Source: Nannochloropsis oceanica
Lineage: Eukaryota > Sar > Eustigmatophyceae > Eustigmatales > Monodopsidaceae
Direction of reading: 5' to 3'
Assembly (NCBI GenBank): GCA_004519485.1
Contig: CP038134.1
Location: 1-64,000 of the forward strand
Length of the DNA: 64,000 nt
Both the position numbers and the translations under genes were made by a program. Under the pieces are notes generated by a model. The model ran no database searches and had not been told where the DNA came from. It worked only from the letters and a program-made list of their open reading frames with translations. Shown piece by piece: positions 11,177-23,200 of this stretch; positions within the stretch are counted from its first letter, which is position 1; each line of letters starts with the position of its first letter.

Positions 11177-13046
11177 ATGAAGACTCACCAGCTACGACCC
11201 TGTCTGCTTCTGGCCGCCCTCGTGGCATTGAGCACGACCACAGGGATCTCTGCATTTGTCCTCCCATGCAGCAGCAAAAGTGGCAGCAGCCGTGCAGGTA
11301 GGTCGAGATTGGGGAAGTCGAAGGGGGGGTCATATGCGAATAACACGTCTTCATTCCTCCCCCTCCCCTGTCATGTGCCCTCCCCCACCCTCCCCATATG
11401 TCTCTTTCCAAAGCAGGCCTCCGCATGGCTGCTTCATCGAACAACTACGATCGCCGCAGTCTTTTTGTGAAGAGTGCTGCTATGTCCTCTCTCTTGGCGC
11501 TCTCACTCTCGTCTGCTCGGTACGTGCGATGATTCTCTTTGTGAGGGGACCTTGCGAACTAGGCCTCATTCCGTCCTCTCCTCATTCGCCTCAGTAATGA
11601 TCACTTGGCCTGCATGCGCTTGCAAATGTGTGTTTGGTTTAAGCAAGAGAAGGCACTGGGGTCTGGCGTATGTGGCTTTGATTATCTCTTTCCTCTCATC
11701 CTCCCTTCCTTCCTCCCTCTCTCCTTTCTTCCACTAGCCCTGCCGCGGCCTCGGTCGCCTTTGACCCCGACCGTTACGGCGACAAGGAGCTCAAGATTGC
11801 CACAGTAAACAAATTAAAGCAAAAACTCCGCAATGCCATCGCGGGGGACTTGACGCTGGCCGTGCCTTTCGTGCGGTTGGCGATTAATGACGGTAGGGAG
11901 GGAGGGAGGGAGGGAGGGAGGGAGGGGGAGGGAAAAAACAAACAAAGGAAGTGAGTGAAAGATAGGGGAATGAAAGATACGACGGAATAGTCTTGGCAAT
12001 TTCTGCCCCTCATTTGCCCCTTTTTTTTACAGCCATTGGCTACGATGCCGCCACGGACGGCGGAGGTCCCGACGGTTCCATCACTTTCGAAATGGACCGT
12101 GCGCAGAACGAAGGTCTCAAGCCCGCCCTCGCCGTCCTTACCAAGGTCAAAGGGGAAATGCAGAGTACCAATGAAGTGACCTTCGGCGATATCTGTGCCT
12201 TTGCCGGTGCTGTCGCGATTGAGAGCACGGGCGGCCCCCGGATCCCTGTGCAGTTGGGGAGGTAAGGAGGGAGGAAGAAGCAGGGATTATGCATGAAAAG
12301 CTAGTGGGAAATGTAATCCCTGGATACTCATTATCACACATCCTGGCGGTTCGTATTCAATTGAATTTATCCTCCCTCCCCTCCGCCCTCCCTTCCCCAC
12401 AGAACCGACTCGGGCCAACCCAACGTGAACAATGTCGGCGATCCGGGCTATTCCTGGGCCTCCATGACGGGAGAAGGGCTCAAAAACACGTTCACCAAGG
12501 CCGGTTTGGGACCCCGGTAGGTGGTAGGACGTATAATCTTGTACTCATTATGTGCGGCACCTTTCTTTTTATGTGAACTTTGAATGCTGCGCTTGTCTGA
12601 CTCATCGATGACTTCTCTTTTCTTCTCTTTTCGCCCCTGAATTTCTTGACTACTTGTTTTGTAGGGAGGCTACCCTCCTCTACGGTGCCGTCGGAGCAGT
12701 CCATCTGGCCACCAAGGACGCAGGGCAATCCGCTGGGGAGGTGGACGCGGACATCGACGACGACGGTGAGATCGAAGCGTTCATCCCCACGACGTTCGGC
12801 AAACAAAGTGATATCTACGGCGCGCAATTGGGCACCAAAAAGTTCGATGCCTCGTACCTTGCCCTGGTTGGAAAGGGGCAAGCGGTGGGCTTGGGTACGA
12901 TTGACAAGGTGTTGGCGACCGATCCACAGTTGAAGACATTTGTGACGAAGTACGCTGGGAACAACAATGCCTTTTTGAAGGATCTGAATGAGTGTTATCT
13001 AAAACTGACGACGTTGGGTTACAAGGGTACGAAGCGAAATGATTAA
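11177..13046 (+). CDS. TL29/APX-like class I peroxidase homologue, predicted thylakoid lumen
   Basis: Six exons (about 11177-11297, 11417-11519, 11738-11892, 12033-12261, 12403-12516, 12665-13046) join in frame to 367 residues. The N terminus is a signal peptide ending GISAF|VLP, the bipartite plastid signal. A transit region and then a twin-arginine segment (YDRRSLFVK followed by a hydrophobic stretch) imply Tat-dependent export to the thylakoid lumen. The mature part has the ascorbate peroxidase plan: VRLAINDA, GGPDGSITFEMDRAQNEGL, FGDICAFAGAVAIESTGGP and a helix ending GLKNTFTKAGLG. The family's distal RLAWHDA reads RLAINDA, so the distal Trp and His are Ile and Asn. The proximal GGHTIG region reads YGAVGAV, so the heme-ligand His also seems absent. 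Plant TL29 (APX4) is a lumen protein of this type without peroxidase activity. Alternative: a divergent active peroxidase, which is unlikely. Confidence 0.82.
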
Positions 13047-13653
13047 GACTGGATGGCGGTGGAAAAGATCGTCTCCAGCAGTGCAGGAGAAGGACGGACA
13101 AAAGCAATTAGTTTTACTTGTTTCACATTTATCTCAGAGATTATCTTTGACAAAACAGAGAGGGATGTCCCTGTGTGTCTTCCGCGACACAAAACAGCGA
13201 AACAACATACTTTAAAAAAAAATCCTATGCACATGCCATTTCGAAATATCTTACGGTCTGGTTTCAATTTTTCCCTTTTGCTTTTATTTGTATCGAACGT
13301 AGAAACCTTGTGCACCGTGCATGGCCTTATAGAGTTTGGTCGGAGACGCCGTGATACACTCTCGTGTGTGCTATAAGGGGGTCATTTGGAGTGCGCAGGG
13401 GATAAAATGGTTCCGAGGAGGGCAGCTCGGCTGCCACTACAAGCACAGCCAAGTTATATTCAATTCATATATAAGCTATTTGTTAATCCGAAATTCACCT
13501 TGAGACCATGTCCCAAGGTGACGTATGCGCTTCAGATTCGGCGAGTGTTCTGTGTCGAGTGTTCTTGTCTTGGTCGTAGCTCATGGACAATCACTACCCA
13601 CCAACAACCCAGCCACAAGCCACCGCAGGCAACCCCTTCTCCCCAAGAGCATC
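13047..13653. other. Intergenic region between lumen protein and PP2C genes
   Basis: About 600 bases, relatively AT-rich and without GGGA arrays. A TATATAAG stretch at 13468-13475 lies about 180 bases before the phosphatase ATG and is a TATA-box candidate. The phosphatase frame is open upstream to 13525. No separate gene is seen. Confidence 0.45.
13468..13475 (+). promoter_or_regulatory. TATA-like element upstream of PP2C gene
   Basis: TATATAAG about 180 bases before the ATG at 13654. Its position suits a core promoter, but no transcription start is known. Confidence 0.3.
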
Positions 13654-16600
13654 ATGTTTAGCTCTCTTTTGAGCGGCACTTTAGGCGAGATCCTGGCGCC
13701 TTCCCCTTCTGTATCCGCTGAGAAGAAGGAACCATCATCAGAGCAGGAGCAGCAGGAGCAGCAGCAACAGGAAGCAAGCGGTCAGGGTGCGCAAACCTAC
13801 TCGATTCCACGGCAAGAAGAGGACGCAGCAGCGCGTGCAAGTGTGAACAAGACCCTCGCGGATGCCTCAACGCTCTTTCCCTTTCCCGAGGTCGAGAAGA
13901 GAGCCGCCCCCTCTCCTTCGCCTACCGGTGTGACCCCTACTGCCGCCATGACAGACCCCGCGGCTACAGACGTGACGGGCATGCTCGCCAACCTGTCGCT
14001 CGCGGATGAGAAGAAAGAGCAAGAGCAAGAGCAACAGACCGGTCGACAGAGCGCGGCAGCCGTCCTGATGCCTCCCCCTCCCCCTCCGTCGATGTCCAAC
14101 TCTTCCTCCCTGGCCTCTTTGCGCCCCCCGCCGCCCACCCCAGGAGTCACTCCCCCCAGCTCTAAAATTGAGAATGAAGGAGAAGGTGATAGAGGTGATA
14201 GCATCAATAGCAACCTTCTTCCTGCCTTCGCCACGCCTTCCAAGCAGACGCCGGGTACGGGCAGGAAGGGGTCTGCGGCCCGTCGGCGCTATACGGTCAG
14301 TCCGATGCTCTCCCGCACACCCAAAAAGATGGAGCCGAGGTTGGGAGACATGGTGCTGAAGGTAGGCCAGGAAGGAAGGAGGGAAGGAGGGAAGGAAGGA
14401 GAGACACTCACGCACCGACAAGGAGTCACACTCACGCATCGACACAACGATTCTAACGCGCCATATGCCTGTGGACTGTGGATCCCGTCCCTCCCCCCCC
14501 CTCCCCCCCTGTAGGCGGCCGTCGACACCGCAGCGTGTCTGACGAGCCCCATCAGTGACTGGAAGAAGCAGAAGGCCGTCTTTGATGCCTGTGCGCTTTC
14601 GCGGGCCACCCCCGAGCATAACAAGATACAAGTATGGAGGGGGTAGGGAGGAAGGAGGGAGGGAAGGAGGGAGGAAGGAAGACGGCCCAGCCAGGTCCAA
14701 CGGGGAGAAAGTTTCCATCACGCCGCTTCCTTTCAATCCCTCCCTCCCGCCCTCAATCCCTCCCTCCCCCAGGCCCTTGCTTCCTCCCTCGCCTCCGAGC
14801 CGTCTCTTGCCAAGGCCCGTAGCACGCGTTTGGCGATGCTCGCTCCTGATGGACAGACACCCCTCCACTGTGCCGCGGCGATGAACAACATGACTGCGCT
14901 TAATTTATTGCTCCTAGCGCCGGAGACAGACTGCTTTGCCGTGGACTTGCAGGGGTGAGGAAGGAGGGAGGGAGGGAGGGAGCGAGAGAGGGAGGGAGGG
15001 CTTGAGGGAGGGAAGGGAGGGGGAGACCTCATGTAAACATCACCCACCCCCATTGGAGTCTCTGACATATGCTTCGACGTGCACCCTCTCATGCACACAA
15101 AACCTTCCCGCCTCCTCCTTTCCCTCCCTTCCGCCCTCTCTCCCTCTTTCCCTGCCTCCTCCCTAGTCGGACAGCCCTCCACCTCGCCGCTACCAACGGT
15201 CACCTGGAAGCCTGCCGTCTTCTAAAGCACGAGATGACGCGTAGAGCCGAGGGAGGGAGGGAGGGAGGGAGGGAGGGAGGGCAGGCACCGGTAGGGATGG
15301 CGGCGCCGGTTGATCTGTCGGGAAGAACGCCGTTGGGATGGAGGGTGTCAGCAGCAGGGGAAAAGAAGGAGCTGGAGGAGGTGGGTAGAGCTTCTATTCT
15401 TGTCTAGATGTTTCTCGTACCTTGCCTCCTCTTGCGCGTTGGGTTGGGGCCCTTGGAATCCTTTTTCCTCCCTCCCTCCTTCCCTCCCTGCGCGTAATCC
15501 GTCGGGGGGACTGGCTGTGCCTGCATTGACTTCCTCCCTGCCTCAATCCTCCCCCCTCCCTCCCTCCCTCCCTCCCTTCCTCCTCTCATTTCAATCGCAG
15601 GAGCTCTTTGCGTTGGGAGACCCGTCCATCTTCCCCACGGTGCCCCTGCAGGCCCGGACGGGGGGTGAGAGACTCGGCTTCGGTAGGAAGGGGGGAGGGA
15701 GGGAGGGAGGGAGGGAGGGAGGGAGGGAGGGAGAAGGATTGCAAATTTAAGTTCATTTCCTATTCTGAGCTCATGTTTTTCGCCTTATTTTTAATTTGTT
15801 CGAATACTTTCATGCCCCTTCCTCCATTCCCTCCCCTCCCTCCCTCCCTCCCTCCCTCCCTCCCCTTTTAAGGCTACTGCTCCACGCCGGGTTGGCAGCC
15901 TAAGATGGAGGACACGGTTTGCGTGCAGACGCCTCTAGGAGGAGGAGGAGGAGGAGGAGGAGGAGGAATAGGAGAAGGGGAGGGCGGGAGGGGGGACGGG
16001 GGGGACGAAGGAGTAGGGGAGGAGGACGGTCTTTTCGCTGTGTTCGATGGACACCAAGGTGAGGAGGAGAAGATGGGAGGGAGGGAGGGAGGGAGGGAGG
16101 GAGGGAGGGAAGGAGGGAGGGAGGGAGGGAAGGAAGGAAGATGTGAATGAACCACCCTCGCACTTCCGGCATTTCCATTTTATCCATTCCTCCTCCTCCT
16201 CTCGTGCTCCCTCCCTCCACTCCCTCCCCTCCCGTCCCTCCCTCCCTCCCTACCCTCCCTCCCCTCCCTCCCTCCCTCCCTCCCTTCTTGCTCCCAGGCC
16301 TCCTGTGTGCGGAGTTCGCCGCCAACCACCTCGTGGAGACCCTCTTCGAGTCCCGGGCCTGGCGCGGGGGAGGGCGGGGGGGCGGGAGGAGGAGGAGGAG
16401 GAGAAGGGGGGGGAGGGGGGATGGGTGCGGGAGGCACTGATTGAGACTTGCCTCTCCCTCGATCGGAAACTGGCAGAGCTGCCGGACTTTCAGGTGAGGG
16501 AGGGAGGGAGGGAGGGAGGGAGGGAGGGAGGGAGGGAGGGAGGGAGAGAGGGAGGGAGGGAGGGAGGGAGGGAGGGAGAGGTGGTCGGACCAATAATTAA

Positions 16601-18220
16601 ATACCCTTTTTATTCATCCTTCCCCCTCTCCCTTCCCTCCTCCCTTCATCCCTCCCTCCCTCCCTCACCGCGCAGATGAAGGAGGAGCATACGATGGGGG
16701 TGGGTAGCATGGCCCATAAGGTGCTTTCCTCGAAGCTGGTCTCGGCAGGTAGGAAGGGAGGGTGGAAGGGAGGGAGGGAGAGAGGGCGGGAAGAGCGGAA
16801 AGAGGCGAGTGTCTTGTCTACTTGCCGCTGTCCTGGATCCTGTCATTTGGAGCGCTCGTCCAGGCCCACTTCCATTGTTATCCCTTCCTCCCTCCCTCCT
16901 CTAGACTCGAGTGGGAGCACGGCGGTCATCTGCCTAGTGACTCCCTCTCTAGTCGCCTGCGCAAATCTGGGAGACAGCCGGGCGGTGCTGCTGGCCAGGA
17001 AGGGAGGGAGGTACAGAGGGAGGGAGGGAGGGGAGGGAGGGAGGGAGGGAAGGAGGGAGGGAGGGAGTCAGCATACGTGTTGGAAGAGCACCGACACCTA
17101 CAGGGGAGACGCGCCTTCCTTCGCGTCCTCATCTCCCTCCCTCCCTCCCTCTCTCCACCCCCCCCCTCCCTCCCTCCCCCCCTTCCCCTCACGTTTTCAT
17201 TTACCCAGCGACGACGACATTGACGATCCTTCCGCCCCTCTCTCCCTGCATGCCCTGCCCCTCTCCTTCGACCACAAACCCGAGTTGGAGAGCGAGAAAC
17301 AGCGGGTGGAGGCCGCGGGAGGGTTAGTGAAGGGAATGAATGTGGCCCCGGACAAGGACAGTGCGCCCGTGTTGATTTGGCGGTAGGCAAGGAGGGAGAG
17401 AGGGAGGGGAGGACGGAGGAAAGGAAGTTAGTGGAGGCAGCTTGTGCCGCACTCGTTTGCCTCCAGCGCTCATGTTTGTCACTTTCTCTCAACACCCCTC
17501 CCTCCGTCCCTCCCTCCCTCCCTCCCTCAGCGTCTATCCCCGTGAAGGTACGGCGGACTCTCTGGCTATGACCCGAGCCCTCGGCGATTTCGCCTACAAG
17601 CGCAAGCTCGGCTTGGGGGTGGAGGAGCAGATGGTACGGAAAAGGAGGGGGGGAAGAGGGAGGGAGGGAGGGAGGGAGGGAGGGGGCATGGGATCGAGGT
17701 GAGGGTACGACACAGATTGACTTGTGTTGAATAAAATGTCAAGTCACAGAGCCACGGCCTGCTTGCACCGGCTATTCTTCCGCTTTGACTCCCTTTCTTC
17801 CTTTCTCTCTCCCTCCCTCCCTCCCTCAGATCATCCCCTTGCCTGACGTCCATCTGCACCCGCGCGGGCCTGCGGACGAATTCCTGGTGTTGGCCTGCGA
17901 TGGTGTCTGGGACGTGTTTTCCAACGATGAGATCGCTGTCTATGTGGAGAATCACGTGAATGCGACCAGAGACGGAGGACGGAAGGTAGGGGGAGGAAGG
18001 GGGGGAAGGGAATGACGGGTGTGACTTCCCCATCACTCTCCTGGGTGTTCAATCAGTCCTCCCTCTCTCCCTCCCTCCCTTTCAGTCCACCTACCTGGCC
18101 GAGCTCGCGGACGACATCGTGAAGGAAAGCATGCGCCGAGGCTCCCGAGACAACATTACGGCACTGGTGGTGCGTCTCCGCGCACCGGATGATGGGGAAC
18201 GCCGAACTTTGTTTATGTGA
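13654..18220 (+). CDS. Ankyrin-repeat PP2C-type Ser/Thr phosphatase (PPM family)
   Basis: About 13 exons. The N-terminal ~230 residues are low complexity (Glu/Gln, Pro, Ser). Two ankyrin repeats follow: DGQTPLHCAAAMNNMTALNL and RTALHLAATNGHLEACRLLK. A third degenerate one, SGRTPLGW, comes after an in-frame GGRE repeat (15250-15281). The metal-dependent phosphatase domain runs from GWQPKMEDTVC through LFAVFDGHQG, SSGSTAVICLV, CANLGDSRAVLLAR, LSFDHKPELESEKQRVEAAGG, ALGDFAYK, VLACDGVWDVFSNDE to GSRDNITALVVRL. These supply the Asp residues that bind the two catalytic metals, so activity is expected. PP2C enzymes remove phosphate from Ser/Thr; the ankyrin part would choose partners. Within the exon around 16360-16440 the frame before and after a G-rich run does not agree, so an unseen splice or an indel is likely. 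The ATG at 13654 is preferred; the frame is open to an ATG at 13525. Confidence 0.85.
15250..15281 (+). repeat. (GGGA)n array inside a coding exon of the PP2C gene
   Basis: Eight or so GGGA units translated as a Gly-Gly-Arg-Glu repeat between ankyrin repeats. The frame is open on both sides, and SGRTPLGW, an ankyrin signature, follows. Confidence 0.7.
16496..16578 (+). repeat. (GGGA)n array at an intron donor end (PP2C)
   Basis: It begins directly with the GT donor after the codons for DFQ and runs for about 80 bases. The acceptor end of the same intron (about 16640-16675) is (TCCC)n. Confidence 0.9.
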
Positions 18221-19525
18221 CGAGAGAAGGGTGGTTGGGCAGGAGGGAGGGAGGGAGGGAGGGAGGACTGGGTGATGATATGACGGTATGAGGATGATAG
18301 CCCTAGGAGGATGGTAATATAGTTTTAGGTAGAGGACTTATTAGGTTTGACTCAAAGAGCTCAGGGTGGAGTTCCTCTAAGAAGCGAGGGAGGGAAGAAA
18401 TGAAAAGATGGAATGCGACGGGAAAACAAAGAACAGCATCAACCAACCGTGCCTTCTTTGACTGATCTTGTTGTTGCCGATCTTGAAGCGCGTGGTAGGT
18501 ACTTTGGCGTGATGCTTTGCCCTTCCATCGTTTCTTTCCACAGTCCTCCCACTACTTTATTTCTGTCTCTTCTATCACCGCTTCACTCGAAGAGGAAGAA
18601 AATGGGTAGGGGAAGAGGCTTGTAGATGCACGGGCAATACAAGTCACGACGAGAGAGTAAATAGTCAAAATGTAGGAAGGATCCTGCAGGTACACTACAA
18701 TATTATAGTAAGACGATTACGATTACTGACGCCGAGTCCTTGTCAGACACGTTGCTTGAGAGGTGGTAGAAACTGATGGTGGTCGCTGGGTCGGGTGCGG
18801 AGTGGAAGGAATTGGGAGACATTCATGTCAAGTCGGCGAGTCTCTGCATATGTGTGCGCTAGTGGGGACGACAGGGCTGGCTGCGTGTATAAGCAACATG
18901 ACGCTGGGCACGTAAACGCAGAGGCAGTGTATGTGTTTGTATGCGGGCGTGCATGCGCATGAAGGCGCAGAGTGATTTCATCATGAAATGGAATAATAAT
19001 CATATCTGCAGAGAAGCTTGAAAAGCAACCAAGCGGAAAGGCGTGGAGGTGACTTCAAATAAAAAGATAATGACAGGGGATACAGGGAGGAGAGAGACGG
19101 AACGCACGGCGTCAAGGTCGACTTTCTGCTCTCACAGCCCAGAGTGATTCGACCGGCTTTACTCGGTGTAGTATAGCCACGATGTTACCGAAATGTCCGA
19201 TTTACATTGTACTTTCCTACAGCGCAGCGCTACATCGCACTAACATGCGAATGTGCTTTTGCCGCTGTGCTCATGCACTCCCGAGACTTCCGAACGGTCG
19301 GCGAATAGAGCATTTCAAATGAACACACGAGTGGCCAACCGCCCCGCGTGGTGTATCTAATTCCGACCCACACTCACCACACATGTGCACACACACTGAC
19401 ATCCACTGTTGAATCATAGGGAAGACGAGAATATTGGGCCAACCACAATAAAGTTCTCACCGCTGGCCAGCGCTGAGAGCGGGGGCAGTTAGGGGAGGTG
19501 TAGCCATCCTCGCCCTTTCTAATCC
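18221..19525. other. Intergenic region between PP2C and kinase genes
   Basis: About 1.3 kb holding a short GGGA array (about 18243-18266) in the 3' flank, then mixed-composition sequence. No long sensible frame, tRNA or repeat is visible. The stretch just before 19526 is the probable promoter of the kinase gene. Confidence 0.5.
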
Positions 19526-20251
19526 ATGTCCTCGTCGTCGTCGTCGTCGCCAGAGTCCGCCGAGTATGGCACCAAATGCGCCAGCAGCAATATGACCAGA
19601 CATAGAACGACCAGCATCACCAGCGGCAGCGGCAGCGGGGCCAACAATGTCACCAGCAATAATTATAACAATGCCTCCCCCTCTTCGTCCGTCTCGGCCG
19701 CCAGCTTGGGATGGAAACTTGACTGGGAGCACAGGTACCGATACAACTTGCAATTGAATTCTTACGGCGTGTTGTGTGGGAGTATTAAGTTATATGCCAA
19801 GGGTTCTTTGGTCACGAACCGGGACAGGGTCAACGCCCCGACGCGCTCTCGTCTCTCCATGTTTTTGACAGACCTTAGCCAGCCACAAATGATAAAAGTT
19901 CATTCCATCACACTTCAATCCCTGTGCTAGCGTTTGACCCCCCTTCCACTGCCTATCCTTCCCTCTGACTTCATCTACAGATATGGTGTCTCAACCGCCG
20001 ACTTGCCCTTCACTTCACCGCCGCCCTCCCCCTCCCCTACGCCGCCACTCCCCGTCGACCAGAAACCTGAAGCCATCGCCTGGGACGACGACGACGGTGG
20101 AGAGCAAAGAGGGCAGGAAGACAAAAATGAGGATAAATTGGAGAGTGAGGAAGGAGCTACAGGAGAAGGTGAAGATGGCAGAAGCGGATCTGACGGGAGG
20201 AGCCGTACGGACACAACGAGTAGCAGCAGCAGTCCAAAGGGTAGTAGCAAT

Positions 20252-20286
<35 letters not shown>

Positions 20287-23200
20287 CAACGGCGGCGGCG
20301 GCAAATATGCGTCCCTCCTCCGTCGTCCGTCGATGGCCCGAAGCGAAACGAAGGGTACCATGGGCTCCACCCTGGATGGAGGGAATGCGTCAGAGCGACC
20401 GGGTGAGACTGATGTGATGTCAGAGGGGCCCTCGTTGCCTGCAGACCTGACATCCTTACCACCTAGGCCGAGTGTGATCACGCAACAACACGAGAAGCAG
20501 CAGCAGCAGCAGCGAGAATTCGCTCCAGAATCTGCTCCCACCTTCTCGCCTTCGGGCAGTGTGTCTCCTTGCCCTCAAATCGTGACGTCAAATGGAGCGG
20601 GGACTGCCCCTGTCATGCTTCCCATCCCTAATGACAACAGACATACAAGCACTAGCAGCAACAGCAGCAGCAGTAATGGCAGTGCCACTGTGTCTGTACA
20701 GCAGCAACAGCAACAACACAAACAGCAACGGCAACAGCAACAGCAACAGCAACAAGAAGAGCGCGCCCGACACGCCGCCGTCCTCTCCCTCTCTCTTTCC
20801 TCCTCCTTTCCCTCCTCCTCCTCGTCCGCCTCCTCCACCCTCTCCCCCTCCTCCTTCATGCCCTCCTTGACCCCAAGCTCTCTCGAACGGACCGGCCTCT
20901 CTCACTCCACCACCACCACCAAGCAGCCACACCGACGCCGGCGGCCCCTCCCTCCCTTCCTCCAACACGAGCTGGCAGTCGCCCCGGGGAAAGAGGACGC
21001 ACCCATTCTTCACTCCTCTTCCAAGCATCCGCCCCTTCCTAACTCCGTTTTAGCGGTGGGCGGAGGGGAAGGAGGAGGGGCGGGGGATCACGGAAGGAAC
21101 GTGACATTCGGTACGTTGGATTTTTATGAGTGGGAATGGCGTGTATGTCTTTGTGTGCTCACGCTTCCCGTCCCTGCTGGCAACAGCTGTCGCAGCAGCA
21201 GCAGCAACGGCAATTTAAAACGCGTCGGACCCCGTCACTTTGGATACTCAAAGCCCTCGAAAATGCTGACCAGACGCCCCCCCTTCCCTCATTCCCTCCC
21301 TCCCTCCCTCCCTCCCTCTCTCCCTCCCTCCCTTCCCAGTCTCGCGTCATCTCGCGGAAGACAGTTTTGACACCCTGGATTCGAGGGAGCTGCTGGCCAT
21401 CGACTGGTCGCATCGATATGGTGTGGAGAGCTTGGAAGGACCTGTGTCCGCCGCTCCTTCCCCTGTGGTGCTGGTGGAGGACGTAGAGCGGGAGGGGGGG
21501 GAGGAGGGAGAGGTCGAGGGAGGAGGAAACCCGCCGTCGCAAGGGGAGAGTCAACCGAGGTATGTGCTTGAAGGGAGAGGGGAGGAAGGGGATAGCAGAA
21601 GGAGGAGGAGAAAAAGAGAGAGGAGGTGGATAGGTGCTAGTCCTCATTCCCCTCCCTCCCTCCCTCCCTCTCTCCCTCTCCCTCCTCCTCCTCTTCAGTA
21701 TGTGCGCCCACTGCGAGGAGCAGCCGGCGGCGATGTTCTGCCCTTCCTGCTCCTTCTCCTTCTTCTGCCTCGAATGCGACACGGTACTCCACCGCGCAGT
21801 CAGGCTTCGCTCCCACATCCGCCGCAAGACCCGCCTCGAGCAGGACGACACCTCCGGCCCTCCCTCCTCCTCCGCCTCGTCTTCCCGGGACCCGTCGCCC
21901 ACCACAGCGGCGACACGGAGGCAGGGAGCGAGGGAGGGAGAGCAAGGCCACAGCGGCAATCTTGCCGGAGGGCACCTGAAGATCGACCGCCACGAGATTA
22001 GGATCCAGTCTAAGTTGGGAGAAGGCTATTTCGGAGTGGTCTTTCGGTGCGTTCGATCCCTCCCTCCCTCCCTCCCTCCCTCCCTCCCTCCCTTCCTTCC
22101 TCCTTCCTTTCCTCCCTCCCTCCTTTCCGACATGGGCAAAGCGTGGCAAGTACTGACAAGACTCTCCCTCCTTCCCTCCCTCCTTCCCTCCCTCCTTCCC
22201 TCCCTCCTTCCCTCCCTCCTTCCCTCCTTTTGTTGATCGTTTTTAGCGGTTTGTGGGCCGGGCAGAGCGTGGCGGTGAAGAAGCTCAAGCACGGTACACG
22301 CCGTCAAGTGGAAGAGTTCCGCAACGAGGTACGGAGAGAGGGAGGGAGGGAGGGAAGGAAGAGCGATTTCCCTCGAGATAGATAGGTATGACAGGCGCAT
22401 ACCAACCCATCCCACCACACCCCCTTCCCTCCCTTTCTCCCTCCCTCCCTCCCTCCCTCCCTCCCTCCCTCCCTCCCTCGCAGGTCCGCGTCCTGGCCAA
22501 GTTGCGGCACCCGAACATCACCACCTTCTACGGCGTCACGGCCTCCTCCCCCGACTGGCTCATTGTCACCGAGCTCCTGCAGGTACACCCTCCCTCCCTC
22601 CCTCCCTCCCTCCCTCCCTGCATTCCTCCCTCCCTGCATTCCTGCCCCCCTTTCCTCTTCTCGAATACGCCCCCCGCATGAATCCTACTTCCCACCCTCC
22701 CTCCCACCCTCCCTTCCCACCCTCCCTTCCCACCCTCCCCTACCACTCTCCCTTCCCACCCTCCCTCCTTCCCACCCTCCCCCCTCCCTTCCCACCACGC
22801 AGGGCTCGCTCTACCGCCTCCTCCATTCCCATTCCGCGAGCCTTTCCCCTGTCCTCCTCCGTCGAATCGCTAAGGATATTGCCTGCGGCGCTGCCTACAT
22901 CCACGGCCTGGATCCCTCCATCGTCCATCGGGATATCAACAGCAGCAACGTGCTCCTCACGGGGGACGTCCACACCCTGACGCAGGTGGGTAGCTTCCTC
23001 CCTCCCTCCCTCCCTCCCTCCCTCCCTCCCTCCCTCCCTCCTCCTTCTCCCCACCCAACCCTCTATCTCGCTCCTTCCCTCCCTCCCTCCCTCCCCCCCT
23101 CCCTCTCCTTTCAAGATCGTGGAGGAAGGACGCAACGAGCCCGTTGCCAAGCTCAGCGACTTCGGCCTATCCCGCTCCGTCGAACGGTGAGCCTCCCCCC

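Noticed and set aside
14916-15203. Minus-strand and alternate frames over the ankyrin exons
   Set aside because: Shadow frames of the PP2C gene with repeat-driven composition.
21130-21300. Possible extra Gln-rich exon in the kinase gene
   Set aside because: An acceptor exists but no GT donor follows before the next exon, and skipping it keeps the frame.
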